A stretch of DNA of 64,000 nucleotides, taken from positions 104,174,480 through 104,238,479 of the forward strand of contig NC_064825.1 of NCBI RefSeq assembly GCF_024166365.1. The letters are read 5' to 3'. Within the stretch, counting starts at the first letter, position 1. Each line of letters opens with the position of its first letter. Below, one piece after another: positions 12,917-25,644 of this stretch. The stretch comes from Elephas maximus indicus. Its lineage: Eukaryota > Chordata > Mammalia > Proboscidea > Elephantidae. Under the pieces are notes generated by a model that did no database searches, had not been told where the DNA came from, and saw nothing but the letters and a program-made list of their open reading frames with translations. The translations under genes were made by a program, and so were the position numbers.

Positions 12917-13138
12917 GGAGGGATCAGTCCCTGGAGAAGAACATCATGCTTGGTAAAATAGAGGGTCAGCAAAAGGGAAGTAAACCCTCAAAGAAATAGA
13001 TTGATACAGTTTCTGCAACAATGGGCTCAAGCATAATAACGACCATGAAAATGGCTCAGGACTGGGCAGTGTTTCTTTTTGTTCTCCATAGTGTTGCTAT
13101 GGGTCTGAACTGACTTGACGGCACCTAACAACAACAAC
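12917..13138 (+). mobile_element. 5'-truncated RTE 3' end
   Basis: About 220 bases run from GGGATCAGTCCCTGGAG to the RTE terminus GACTTGACGGCACCTAACAA. They are flanked by ATTGTAGAAATA and CATTGTAAAAATA. It lies inside the old L1 of unit A. Confidence 0.85.
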
Positions 13139-15664
13139 ATTGTAAAAATACAACTGATTTTTTTTTTACACTGACATTGTATCCTTTGTCTTTGATAAAT
13201 TCACTTACTAGGTATATGAGTTTTTTAGAACACGATATTTTCTCTGCATGTAATCATACCATCTGCAAATAAATGTATTTTTATAAATTTTGCTTATTGC
13301 TTTCCAATTTGCATGCTTTTTATTTCTTTTTCTTACTTTATTGCAATTGATAGAACCTCTGTTATAATGTTGAATAGAAATTGTACGGGCATCTTCCTAT
13401 TGTTCCCAACCTTAGAAGTATTCACCATTAAGTATGATGTTAGATGTCAGCTCTACACAGATGTTTTTTATGTGGTTAAACAAGCTCTTTTCTACAGTTT
13501 ATTTATTAAGATTTTTTTAAAAATCATATCTGCACTGAATTCTATCAAAAAATTTTGTGCATTTTTGAAGTGATCATATGCCTTTATTCTGTTAATTTGG
13601 GGAATTATGTTCATTGGGTTTTGAATGTTAAAAAAATGTTTTATTCCTGGGATAAAGTCCACATAGTCCTAGTGTGGTTTTGGTTGGCTTCATATAATGA
13701 GTTACATAGTGTTTTCTATTTTCTGAAATAGTTTGTGTAGAATTGATATTATTTCTTCTTTATTTATTTTGTGGTATTTACATGTAAAGCCCTTGAGTCT
13801 GGAGTTAGTTTTTGAGAAAGATTTTAACTACAAGTTCAATTTCTTTCACTGATATAGAATATTCATGTTTTATATTTCTTTTCCTGTCAGATTTTTTTTG
13901 TTTGTTTTTTGTAATTTAAAAAATGGTTGCTAAGTTGTCAAATTTTTTGGCTTACAGTTTTCATAATATTTTCTTAGTATACTGTTACTGTTTGGAGCAT
14001 TTGTAATGATGTATATTGTTTCATTCTTGATATGGTACGTTTCTCTTTCTCTCAACTCTAGTTTGGGGTTTATAAATTTTACTTATATTCTCAAAGATGC
14101 AAATTTTGTTTCATTGATTGTTGTGTTCTTTTTATCATTTTCTATTTCATTGAGTTTTGTTCTTATCTTTACTATTTCCTGTCTTCTACTTACTTTGTGG
14201 TCAATTTGCCCTTATTTTCCCAGATTCTTAAGTCAAAATCTTTGAACTCTTATTTTACATATTACTTCTTTTCTAATATATACATTTTATACTCCAAATT
14301 TCTCACTAAGAACTGCTTTTGCCACTTCTTGCATGTTTAGATAGTTGTGTTTTCAATTTCATTCAATTAAAATCTTTTTTTTTTGCGTGCACATGTGTCT
14401 TGTGATTTTTTATTTAAGATAAAATTAACACCACAAATATTTTGTGGTATTTTCAGATATCTTGTAAATACCACAAAATATTTAAAGAAGACATAATGCT
14501 AATTCTACATAAAATTCATTATTTTAACAATTTTAAAGTGTACAATTCATTTTCATTTCCCACAAAAGAAACCCTGTGCCAATTAAGTAGTCACTCCCAT
14601 TCAACTCTTCTCCCAAACTCTGGCAAACACTCATCTGCTTTTTATTTGTAGGGAATTGCCTATTCTGAACATTTCATATAAATGAAATCATACAACATAT
14701 GACATTTTGTGTCTGACTTCTTTCATTTAGCATAATGTTTTCAGTATTCAACTATGATGTAGCATGTATCTGCACTTTATAATTTCTAATGGACAAGTAA
14801 TATTCTACTGTATGGATAGACCACATCTTGTTTGTCTCTGCATAAATTGATAGATAGTCAGGTTGTTTCCATCTTTTGGCTCTTATGAGTATACTCCAAC
14901 GAACATTTGTGTACAAGTCTTTCTTTGAACCTGTATTTTCAAATCTCTTGAGTATATACGTAGGAGCGAAATCGGTGGGTGAAATGGTAAATCTATGTTG
15001 AACATTTTAAGTAACTACTAAGTGTTTTCCACAGTGACTGCACCATTTTTTATTTCCACTAGCAATGTGTGAGGGTTCCAATTTTTCCACATCTTCGCTA
15101 ACACTTGTCATTTCTTTTTCTAATATAACCATTTTAATGGGTATGAAGTGGTACTTCACTGTTATTTTGATTTGCATTTCCATAATGACTAATGATGTTG
15201 AACATCTTTTCATGTGCTTGCTGGCCATTTGAATATCTTCTTTGAAGAAATGTCTATTCCTGTCCTTTCGCCATTTTTAAATTGGGCTGTGTGTATTTTA
15301 GATGTTGAATTGTAAGAGTTCTTTATGTATTCTGGATAAAAGACTCTTACAGCCATTGTCCTCTAGTTGATTCTGACTCACATAAGATAAGTAATCTACA
15401 AATACTTTTCGCCATTCTGTGGGCTGTCTTTTCATTTTCTTGGTAGTGTCTTTTGGTGCACAAAAGTTTTAAATTTTGATGATGTTCAATTATTCCCTTT
15501 TTAAAAAAATTTCTGTGCTTTGGTTTCCATACTTATGAAATCATTGCATAATTCAAGATCTCAAAGATTTATCCCTATGTTTCCTCCTAAGGATTTTATA
15601 ATTTTCGCTCTTACATTTAGATATTTGGTTCATTTGAGTTAAATTTTGCATATGGTGTCAGTTA

Positions 15665-16130
15665 CGAATCAAATTAATGCTAAAATAAAATCAAATCATA
15701 TGCTGTTTATGGGAGATATATAAAAACAAAATCTTTAGAAAGCTTGAAGATGAAAAGATAAAAATGTATGCCAAACACAAAAAAAGACAGCTGTCATAGT
15801 AATATTAATTTCAGAACAAAATAGTATATAAGTAAAAATTACTGGCGTATATATATGTATATTAATTCCCACTTTGTATGAACCTAATGACCCATTACGC
15901 ATTGCCATTGAGTCGACTCCAACTCATAGCAACCCTGTAGGATAGAGTAGAACTGTCCCATCGAGTTTCCAAGGAGTGCCTGCTGTGTTCAAACTGCCGA
16001 ACTTTTCGCCAGCAGCCATAGCTATTAACCACTGTGCCACCAGGGTTTCCTAACCTATTGACATAACCTCAAAATATATAAAGCCAAAGTAGAAATACAG
16101 AAATCCACAAATTCATAACCCTAGTGGATC
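15665..16130 (+). mobile_element. Old L1 ORF2 endonuclease fragment
   Basis: The sequence resembles the L1 endonuclease region (CAGCTGTCATAGTAATATTA, TGAACCTAATGACC, ACATAACCTCAAAATATATA, AAATCCACAAATTC). It is split by a SINE at 15901-16050. No open frame remains. Confidence 0.55.
15901..16050 (-). mobile_element. AfroSINE
   Basis: Minus-strand copy starting GGAAACCCTGGTGGCACAGT and ending in GAGTTGGAGTCGACTCAATGG. Inserted in an old L1 fragment. Confidence 0.9.
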
Positions 16131-17895
16131 TGTAGGAGTTCCTAATATCTCCTTTGACCTAAAAATGGAGAGTCTTAGCATTTTAAGTTATTTAAGCTGT
16201 TGAAGTTTCAAGTGACTACACAGCTGTCTGAAAAAACAAAAACAAACAAAACAAGTAGTGGTTATAATGCTCTAATAAAATAAAATGAAACAAAATACCC
16301 AAGAAACCCCCTGAACTTTGGTACTCATTCATACTCATTCACAGGTAGTCTCCAATCCCCAGGAGTTGTTAAAACAATTTCCTCCTCAAGATTAAGTCTT
16401 CTAGGGCCTATTTTTCTCTTTCATGATGAAAATCGTAGTGGGGAGGCAATTAGATATTTTTGAGCCAGGACTGATCTGACTATTCCTAAGCCTAGACTCA
16501 ACAGCATCCCTAAGATTTATAAGTCATTCCTCCTTTCACTCTCTGTCTCTTTTTCTTTTCTCCATTTCAACCAAGTGTTGGAATTCACATTTGGAGATTC
16601 ATCTCTGCCTTAGGAGACAGAGCAATTGAACGTGGCTAAATCTCCAAACAAGAGGGCTGAAAAACCAGACCTGGCATTTCCGCAGACAGGCTAAAATTCT
16701 GTACTGTTACAACAGAGATATCACTGGGACTACCACTGGACAGATATCTACTGCTTGTACCCTCTGCTGCACTTTGTTACAGTGCACTGGATGCTACCCT
16801 GCTGCTTCAGAAACTGGATGTATCTTTTCCCAAACTCTCTAAAATGGATTCCATGGCACTTCTTAATATCACTTTTCTATTTAAAGTCTAATGCATGTAT
16901 GCACACTTATCTGACTGATGGAGCCTAGGTTACATGCCTACATGCTCTTTCGCAAGGACTGTGTAAGGATTTAAAGAATCATGGACCTTGTGCTGACTTT
17001 GAACCATATGATCTTGAGCAAGGCGCTACATTTAATGGACCTGTTGTTTGTAAGATCCTTTCCATATCTAAGTCTTACATTTATCAGAATGGTGCCAAAC
17101 ATTACACCTGGGCAGTCAGTGATAAAGACCTCTGACATAGAGAAAGACCTCCACATCATAGCAACTGGCTACTGCTCTCTTTAGGCCCATCATGCTATTT
17201 GAACTGGATGGTCTTCTACTAGTTCCCCACCTGTAGTATTTGATTTAATTGGCCTAGCTATTGTCTCTTCATATTTCTTGATTCTCAATTTTTGTCCATT
17301 TATGCCTTCATTTGTATACTACCTGCATGAGATTAAAAAGTTTTGATTCTGCCTAAAAGACTAAGTTAATGAAGCAAAAAAAAAAAACCCAAAAACTCCC
17401 TTATTTCCTTCTCTGATTTTCAATTTCCAAGGATAACAATTCTTAAGCTGTTTCTATTTTAAGTGCTTATGGTGCTTATAGTCCAGAATATTTATACTTA
17501 CGTAATTTATTAATTTTTCACTATGAAAGATGAGAACCTTAGTGCATTTTCTGGTCAACTTTCACCTTCAATTTATATTTTTATTTTGAACACGTTAAGG
17601 TTTATGATACTTACATTTTGTTTTTACTGTAATTAAGCCTTCCATGCTTAGTGTTAGGGTAATCAAAAAATTTAAACCCCAAACTGTACATTTTTTATAT
17701 GGTGATTACATGACATTTATTTTTCACTGCAGGGAAAAGCTGTGATAGGATCTCCAGAGAAGAAATTGTAATACAGTGTTAGTAAACCCTTGCCTTTTGA
17801 AGCCTCAGTGCCTAGTAGAGTATCTTTAAATCTCTTTTAAGATGAAAAATATTCCTTTAAGTCTTACTCAGACTTAAAGATGTACCTAGTTGATC
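16131..17895. other. Unit B left part, no gene seen
   Basis: From 16463 it matches 51229-53000 (minus the LTR-like element). Similar words such as AAACCAGACCTGGCATYTC are shared, but open frames are not. Confidence 0.6.
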
Positions 17896-18346
17896 CACCA
17901 CCTGTTTGCCAGTTTGTCATACTGTAGTGGCTTGTGTGTTGCTGTGATACTGGAATCTATGACACTGTTATTTCAAATACCAGCACAGTAATCCAGGATG
18001 GACAGACTTCAGCAGAGTTTCTAGACTAAGATAAACTAGAAAGAAAGGCCTGGTGACCTACTTCCAAAAATTAGCAAATGAAAACCTTATGGATTACGAA
18101 AGAACACTGTCTGACTTGCTTGCTTTGGATACATCATCAGGAGGAAATCAATAGCTGGAGGACATCATGTTTGGTGAAGTAGACCACCAAAGTGGGCATG
18201 GGTGACCTTTGGTGAGACTGATTGGCACCATAGCTACAGCAATGTATTCTAACATGCTGTTAATTGTGAGGATGACACAGGACTGAGCAATGTTTATAAG
18301 GTCTCCACGAGTAGGAGCTGACTTGATGGCAGTTAACAACAAACAG
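17896..18346 (+). mobile_element. Non-autonomous RTE derivative (5' end plus 3' end), unit B
   Basis: About 225 bases match the RTE 5' UTR (CAGTTTGTCATACTGT, through CTACTTCCAAAAATTAGC). They join about 220 bases matching the RTE 3' end (GACATCATGTTTGGT, through GACTTGATGGCAGTTAAC). All coding sequence is lost. The orthologous copy in unit C shows it predates the B/C split. It resembles the class of element catalogued as RTE1-N1 in elephant, by memory. Confidence 0.8.
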
Positions 18347-18829
18347 CTTAGGTGAACCCAATCAATGCTTTTATGAATTTCATTACTGTGTATATGATCA
18401 GGATGTCTACATTTCCCCAGCCCAGATCTTGTTTTGGAGGATCAGATCCATATATTCAATTGCCTACAGTACATTCCTACTTGGATGTCTTGCACTGGGA
18501 TCTCCTCCAACATATTCAAAAGCACACTTATCTCTGTGTTTCACCTTCTCAGTCCCTTACCCATCCTGTGATCTAAGCCAGAACCCAGTTTCATCTATGA
18601 CTTTTTCATCTCTAATCATTACCCTACATCAAGTTATTTTGTTTATAATTCCTAAATATTTCTGGAATACTTTTCTCTGTCTCCATGTTAGTTTGGGTTC
18701 CCTAGACACAGAGCCTGAGGTAAAAGCCCAGCTGCTGTGAGTCTGGGCCGTAGGTGTACTGACTCTGCATCCTCACTGGCACCACCATGGTCAAGATCTT
18801 TATCCTTTCACACCAAGTCTTTATGATGA

Positions 18830-19080
18830 AGTCCTAACCGCTATCCTGATTCTAGTCTTGTTGCCATACTGTAGCTAAAGTTAACACCCTAAAACTCCAA
18901 TTCAAGCATATCATTTGTTAGCTTGAAAGACAGCTCAATGTTTCTCCGTTGTCCTTAACACTAAATCCTAACATGGCTATAGGACTCTTCCTGATCTCTG
19001 TTTCTATCTCCCCAGCTTCATATCTTGCTTTTAGCCTTTTATATGTTCAATGCTGAGCACGGTTCCTGGGACACATTGTG
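18830..19080 (+). repeat. L2-like ancient repeat, unit B
   Basis: Counterpart of 5190-5560, with CATATCATTTGTTAGCTTGA and TCTCCCCAGCTTCATATCTTG. Confidence 0.4.
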
Positions 19081-19270
19081 ACTTCAAAAAATAATTGTTG
19101 GAAGAACAGTTGAATTATTAAGCACAGCTATACTGAATTATTTAGGTTTCCTGAGTATGTCATGATCTTTTTCACTTCCTGGCCTACGTATTCTATCTCC
19201 TATATATTGTCTCATACCAGTCTTAATGCTATTTATCCTACTGACTCCTTTTTATCCTTCATTCAATTTT

Positions 19271-19717
<447 letters not shown>

Positions 19718-20584
19718 CCTTCAGTGTATTTTTGATGATTTCCATCTAAGAAACATTTCTTGAACCCCAGGTCCCTGTTATGTCTTCCTTTCATGTGCTT
19801 TCACAGCAACCAATGCTTCCACTCTCTTACTATTTATATCACTGGGTTGTACTCTTCTACTTTCTTGTGAGAATCACCCAATGGATCATAAGCAGAATGC
19901 GAGTTTCTTTTTAGTCAAAGCTGAAGGCCCAGCAACTATTCCTGGGCATAATATACACCTTTGGCTCAAAAATGTCTGTTGGCTAATCAATGAATGAATG
20001 AAGCAGGTAATGAAATATATCTGTGCTGAAGTTGCTTTGTGTGAAGAAAGAGCCATAGAATTTTTTTTCAAAACAACTTTTAATAATGAAATGTTACCAA
20101 AAAAAAAAAAAAATCAACAAACAGAAAAATAAAACACACAGCCTACAGTCATAAGATAATAAAACCTGGTTGAGAGCAGGAAGACTATAAAACTAAAACA
20201 TTTGCTCAGACACTGAGAATCTTAGTTGCATTTCTTTCTCATTTTTTTAGTTTAAGCAGGAGTAAAAACAAATTCTGATCTCCCACAAGGTCTAGTTAGA
20301 ATTCTACTTGGAGCCTGAAGCAGATAAAGGTAGAAAGAATTCCTGAGTGTCCAGTATTAATTTTTTCTCTACCTTTTATTTAATTTCTTCATCTTCCTTT
20401 ATACTTTTAATCATTCATTTGATATTTATTATGCACCAGATTTTGTGCCACATGGTAGAAACTATTGTATCTAGCAGACAAATATTTTATGGAGAATGAC
20501 TTTAATAAATAAAAGTCCTTACCAAATATTCAAATGTTCTTTTATTTGAACCATCACTGTTTTTGGTGGGCTATCAACTTAAGA

Positions 20585-23500
20585 CCCCCATATGTCTGTC
20601 AGTTTGTCTTACTGTGGGGGCTTGCATGTTGCTGTGATGCTGGAAGTTTTGCCACTGGTATTCAGATACCAGCAGGGTCACCCATGAAAGACAGGTTTCA
20701 GCTGAGCTCCCAGACTAAGACAGACTAGGAAGAAGGACCCGGCAGTCTACTTCTGAAAAGCATTAGCCAGTGAAAACCTTGTGAATAGCAGTGGGACATT
20801 GTCTGATATAGTGCTGGAAGGTGAGCCCCCCAGATTAGAAGGCACTCAAAAGATGACTGGGGAAGAGCTGCCTCCTCAAAATAGAGTCGACCTTAGTGAA
20901 GTGGATGGAGGAAAGGTTTTGGGACCTTCATTTGCTGATGTAGCATGACTCAAAATGAGAAGAAACAGCTGCAAACATCCATTAATAATCAGAATCTGGA
21001 ATGTATGAAGTATGAATCTAGGAAAATTGCAAGTCATCAAAAATGAAATGGAATGCATAAAGATCGATATCCTAGGCATTAGTGAGCTGGAACGGACTGG
21101 TGTTGGCCATTTTGAATTGGACAATCATGTAGTCTACTATGCTGGGAATGATAACTTGAAGAGGAATGGTGTTGCATTCATTGTCAAAAAGAATGTTTCA
21201 AGATCTATCCTGAAGTACAACGCTGTCAGTGATAGGATAATATCCATATGCCTACAAGGAAGACCAGTTGATACAACTATTATTCAAATTTACGTACCAA
21301 CCACTAGGGCCAAAGATGAAGAAACAGAAGATTTTTATCAGCTGCTGCAGTCTGAAATTGATTGAACATGCAATCAGGATGCACTCATAATTACTGGTGG
21401 TTGGAATGTGAAAGTTGGAAACAAAGAAGAAGGATTGGTAGTTGGAAAATATGGTCTTGGTGATAGAAACAATGCCAGAGATCGAATGATAGAATTTTGC
21501 AAGATGAATGACTTTTTCATTGCAAATACCTTCTTTCACCAACATAAACGGTGACTATACACATGGACCTCACCAGATGGAACACACAGAAATCAAATTG
21601 ACTACATCTGTGGAAAGAGATGATGGAAAAGCTCAATATCATTAGTCAGAACAAGGCCAGGGGCCGACTGTGGAACAGACCATCAATTGCTCACATGCAA
21701 GTTCAAGCTGAAACTGAAGAAAATCAGAGCAAGTCCACGAGAGCCAAAATATGACCTTGAGTATATCCCCCCTGAATTTAGAGACCATCTCAAGAATAGA
21801 TTTGATGCACTGAACACTGGAGACCGAGGACGGGACGAGTTGTGGAATGACATCAAGGACATCATCCATGAAGAAAGCAAGAGGTCACTGAAAAGACAGG
21901 AAAGAAAGAAAAGACCAAGATGGATGTCAGAGGAGACTCTGAAACTTGGTCTTGAGTGTCGAGCAGCTAAAGCAAAAGGAAGAATTGATGAAGTGAAAGA
22001 ACTGAACAGAAGATTCGAAAGGGCAGCTCGAGAAGACAAAGTAAAGTATTATAATGACATATGCCAAGAGCTGGAGATGGAAAACCAAAAGGGAAGAACA
22101 CGCTCGGCATCTCTCAAGCTGAAAGAACTGAAGAAAAACTTCAAGCCTCGAGTTGCAACAGTGAAGGATTCTATGGGGAAAATATAAAATGATGCAGGAA
22201 GCATCAAAAGAAGATGGAAGGAATACACAGTGTCATTATACCAAAAAGAATTTGTCGATGTTCAACCATTTCAAGAGGCGGCATATGATCAGGAACTGAT
22301 GGTACTGAACGAAGAAGTCCAAGCAGCTCTGAAGGCATTGGTGAAAAACAAGGATCCAGGAACTGATGGAATATCAGCTGAAATGTTTCAACAAACAGAT
22401 GCAGCACTGGAGATGCTCACTCGTCTATGCCAAGAAATATGGAAGACAGCTTGCTGGTCAACTGACTGGAAGAGATACATATTTATACCTACTCCCAAGA
22501 AAGATGACTCAACCAACTGTGGAAAATACAGAACAATGTCATTAATATCACATGCATGGAAAATTTTGGTGAAGATCATTCAAAAACGGCTATGGCAGTA
22601 TATAGACAGGAACTGCCAGAAATTCAGGTTGGTTTCAGAAGAGGATGTGGAACCAGAGATATCACTGCTGATGTCAGATGGATCCTGGCTTAAAGCAGAG
22701 AATGCCAGAAGGATGTTTACTTCTGTTTTATTGACTACACAAAGACATTAGACTGTGTGGATCATAACAAATTATGGATAACATTGTGAAGAATGGGAAT
22801 TCCAGAACACTTAATTGTGCTCATGAGGAACCTTCACATAGATCAAGAGGCAGTTGTTTGGACAGAACAAGGGGATACGGATTGGTTTAAAGTCAGGAAA
22901 GGTGTGCATCAGGGTTGTATTCTTTCACCATACCTATTCAATCTGTATGCTGAGCAAATAATTCGAGAAGCTAGACTATATGAAGAAGAATGGGGCATCA
23001 GGATGTAGGAAGACTCATTAACAACCTGTGTTATGCTTATGACACAGCCTTGCTTGCTGAAAGTGAAGAGGACTTGAAGTATTTACTGATGAAGGTCAAA
23101 GACCACAACCTTCAATATCGATTGCACCTCAACATAAAGAAAACAAAAATCCTCACACTTGGACCAACGAGCAACACCATGCTAAACGGAGAAAAGATTG
23201 AAGTTGTCAAGGATTTCATTTTACTTGGATCCACAGTCAACAGCCATGGAAGCAACAGTCAAGAAATCAAAAGACACATTGCATTGGGTAAATCTGCTGC
23301 AAAAGACCTCTTTAAAGTGTTGAATAGCAAAGATGTCACCTTGAAGACTAAGGTGCGCCTGACCCAAGCCATGGTATTTTCGGTAGCATCATATGCATGT
23401 GAAAGCCGGACAATGAATTAGGAAGAACAAAGAAGAACTCACGCCTTTGAATTGTGGTCTTGGCGAAGAGTATTGAATATACCATGGACTGCCAAAAGAA

Positions 23501-23811
23501 CGAACAAACCTATCTTAGAAGAAGTACAGCCAGAATGCTCCTTAGAGACAAAGATGGCAAGACTGCATCTTACATATTTTGGGCATGTTGTCAGGAGGGA
23601 TCAGTCCCTGGAGAAGGACATCTTGCTTGGCAGAGCACAGGATCAGCGGAAAAGAGGAAGACCCTCAACAAAGTGGATTGACACAGTGGCTGCAACAATG
23701 AGCTCAAGCATAACAACGATTGTAAGGATGGCTCAGGATCAATCGGGGAGTGTTTTGTTCTGTTGTGCATAGGGTTGCTATGAGTCAGAATTGACTTGAT
23801 GGCACCTAATG
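20585..23811 (+). mobile_element. Full-length RTE (BovB-clade) LINE, RTE1-like
   Basis: The element is 3.2 kb, full length for RTE. It has a 5' UTR beginning CCCCCATATGTCTG, one ORF region from about 20950 to 23815, and a 3' end GAATTGACTTGATGGCACC. The endonuclease lies near 20990-21680 (WNV, ISEL, IQIYVPTT, and TWTSPDG with NQIDY). Reverse transcriptase lies near 22250-23200, and the RTE C-terminal region with HVVRRDQSLEKD and KRGRPSTKW near 23560-23690. It is dead. WNVR-SMN carries TGA at 21007-21009. The endonuclease GDWN reads GGWN. The RT FADD/YADD box reads AYD near 23038. Several more stops and frame shifts split the ORF. Flanking ACTTAAGA and ACCTAAGG (20577-20584, 23812-23819) look like the target duplication. 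Units A and C lack it. Confidence 0.92.
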
Positions 23812-24536
23812 ACCTAAGGACAACAATCTTGGAAACATGCCTCAGTCTTCATTATCTACCATTCAGAGATTAAACGCCTCATTGTTTTTAAAATGCTAAG
23901 TAGTTAGCTATCATAATTTTGCTGGCAGCAAATGAACTTAAAATGTGGTACATAAAAATTAGCAGAGAAATAAGTAAAAATTACTAGGTTTTTAATTATA
24001 GATGGTAAACTAATATATACAAAGTTCCCAGCATAGTCCCAGACTGAATAAATGGTAGCAATTGTAATTATTTGACCTATCTGTCATCGTTATTTGACAA
24101 TGTTTCGAAACAGTTAAGAGCATGACTATGAAATCAGCAGATTCTTGTTCCCGGTTTTTTTTAATGTAGCTACTCTCTTGCTGGTAAAATGGGATAATAG
24201 AAGTGCCGATCTCTTGGCACTTGTTATAGAGATGATTGCTCAATACCAATTAATTTTATTATTTCTTCTATTTTTTAATAAAGAGAAAGCTTACACATCT
24301 ATTTACATGCATTATGCTAGTAAAACTAAGTCCAAATTTGGCAGAATTTTCAAGTATGCAAAAAATGCTCCTGGCTTAGGTTTTCTCTCTTTTCTTGCAC
24401 TTATTTCTGATCTGCTAAATCCAAAATCTGTGAATTGTAATGATGAATTTTTTTTTCTTTATCCCATAAATATTTCTTTCTGAGATCATTGTAAATGTTC
24501 TTTTGACCATTTCCTTAGTTGAATCATTCTTAGGAT

Positions 24537-25472
24537 CTAGATATATTTATCATCTGAAATAGCTGTCCTTCTGCACAATTTCACAATGACACTTTTCATC
24601 TGGGCATTTCTGAAGGTATATATTAAAGGATTTAATGTGGGAGTTATCGTGGCATAGAATACAGCAACTGCTTTGTCAACGTATAAAGTGGCCGCGGGTC
24701 TCATATACACAAATATGCAGGGCACAAAGAATAAGACGACCACTGTGATGTGGGAAACACAAGTTGAGAGAGCTTTACGCCTCCCCTCCAAGCTATGGGT
24801 CCTTAAGGAGCACAGGATGACCACATAGGAGACCAGCAAGAGGAGAAAGTTTAACAGGCAGATGAACCCACTGTTGGCAGCAACAAAGAGCCCTAGAGTG
24901 TGGGTATCAGTGCAGGCAAGATTGAGCAAAGGGTTCAGATCACACATAAAGTGATCTATGATGTTAGGGCCACAGAAGGGTAATCTAAACATGAAGAGAA
25001 TCTGTATGATTGCATGAAGGAAGCCTCCTACCCATGAGACTGCAATTAGCACCCCACATGCTCTCCGGTTAATGATGGATGTGTAGTGCAAGGGCTTGCA
25101 GATGGCCACATATCGATCAAACGCCATCACAGAAAGAAGGATGACCTCGGCACCTCCAAAGAAATGTTCCCCAAAGACTTGAGTCATACATCCATTGAAT
25201 GAGATGGTCTTTCTTTCACAGAGTGAATCTACAATCAGTTTAGGGGTACTGACAGAGGAATAGCAAGCATTGATAAAAGAGAGATAGGCCAGGAAGAAGT
25301 ACATGGGGGATCCTAGCAATGGGCTGGCAGTGATGGTGACCACAATGAGCACATTTCCTACCACAGTGATGGTACAGATGACAAAAAACACAGCAAATGT
25401 AACTTTCTGCATCTTTGGATTTTCTGTAAGCCCCAATAGAACAAACTCTGTCACATTGTTCTTATTCTCCAT
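24537..25472 (-). CDS. OR4C13: Olfactory receptor, OR4C13-like (OR3, unit B)
   Basis: This is an intact 311-residue odorant receptor and the closest relative of OR4: I count about 29 differences, so about 91% identity. Motifs are NVTEF near residue 6, PMYFFL at 56-61, C95, [10 protein letters not shown] at 116-125 (F in place of the usual Y118), KALSTCVSH at 233-241 and [12 protein letters not shown] at 278-289 (T279 in place of M). It also has extra cysteines at about 33 and 85 that its relatives lack. The start at 25472 ([10 protein letters not shown]) is chosen. Three in-frame ATGs (codons 1, 5, 7 of the open frame) lie in or beyond the intron tract. A full-length RTE LINE ends about 0.7 kb past the stop codon. 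The frame is open, but the motif changes suggest weaker constraint than on OR4. Confidence 0.92.
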   Translation of the reverse strand: MENKNNVTEFVLLGLTENPKMQKVTFAVFFVICTITVVGNVLIVVTITASPLLGSPMYFFLAYLSFINACYSSVSTPKLIVDSLCERKTISFNGCMTQVFGEHFFGGAEVILLSVMAFDRYVAICKPLHYTSIINRRACGVLIAVSWVGGFLHAIIQILFMFRLPFCGPNIIDHFMCDLNPLLNLACTDTHTLGLFVAANSGFICLLNFLLLLVSYVVILCSLRTHSLEGRRKALSTCVSHITVVVLFFVPCIFVYMRPAATLYVDKAVAVFYATITPTLNPLIYTFRNAQMKSVIVKLCRRTAISDDKYI

Positions 25473-25492
25473 GTATTTCATGTGACCATTAC

Positions 25493-25512
25493 CTGCAAAG
25501 AAAACCATTTTT
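25493..25512 (-). other. 5' UTR splice acceptor of OR3
   Basis: The minus strand reads TTTTCTTTGCAG, with AG at 25493-25494, followed by an exon starting GTAATGGTCACATG. The ATG at 25472 is 20 bases downstream. The leader is shorter than in OR4, where an extra TAATTAACA-like stretch is kept. Confidence 0.7.
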
Positions 25513-25644
25513 ATCAATGCAACCTTGAGTTTATTAAGCATTTTCATTCTAATAAACAATTAATGTCTTGGTTCTATTGATTTGTAAATTTTTGAGGTTT
25601 TTCGAGGTAAATAAAGGCTCTGAGCCTTTTTCTCTTTCATTGTG

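Larger units (their letters stand above)
12285..15660 (-). mobile_element. Old L1 LINE, minus strand, unit A copy
   Basis: This is diverged L1 ORF2 and 3' sequence, for example TTTGCATTTCCCTGATGACTAA and TTGAACATCTTTTCATGTGC. It appears in more than one fragment and is interrupted by a SINE (12645-12797) and an RTE (12917-13138). The same L1 is present in unit B (30120-30204, 32223-32282, 41306-43044) and begins at the window end in unit C. It was therefore part of the ancestral unit. Confidence 0.75.
4888..16462. repeat. Tandem duplication unit A (contains OR2)
   Basis: From about 4888 (CCAATGCTTTTA) this segment aligns by eye with 18360 onward and 55378 onward. The matches continue through the OR, its downstream flank near 6400-7200, its upstream flank near 8900-12280, and an old L1 at the end. 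It lacks several SINEs and an L1 piece that units B and C share, so it split first. The left edge coincides with the point where an RTE derivative sits in B and C, so the true boundary could be further left and unrecognised. Confidence 0.75.

Noticed and set aside
23452-23772. Separate small gene encoding a VVRRDQSLEKD-type protein
   Set aside because: This is the C-terminal part of the RTE ORF, found again at 39098-39451 (minus) and 47083-47388.
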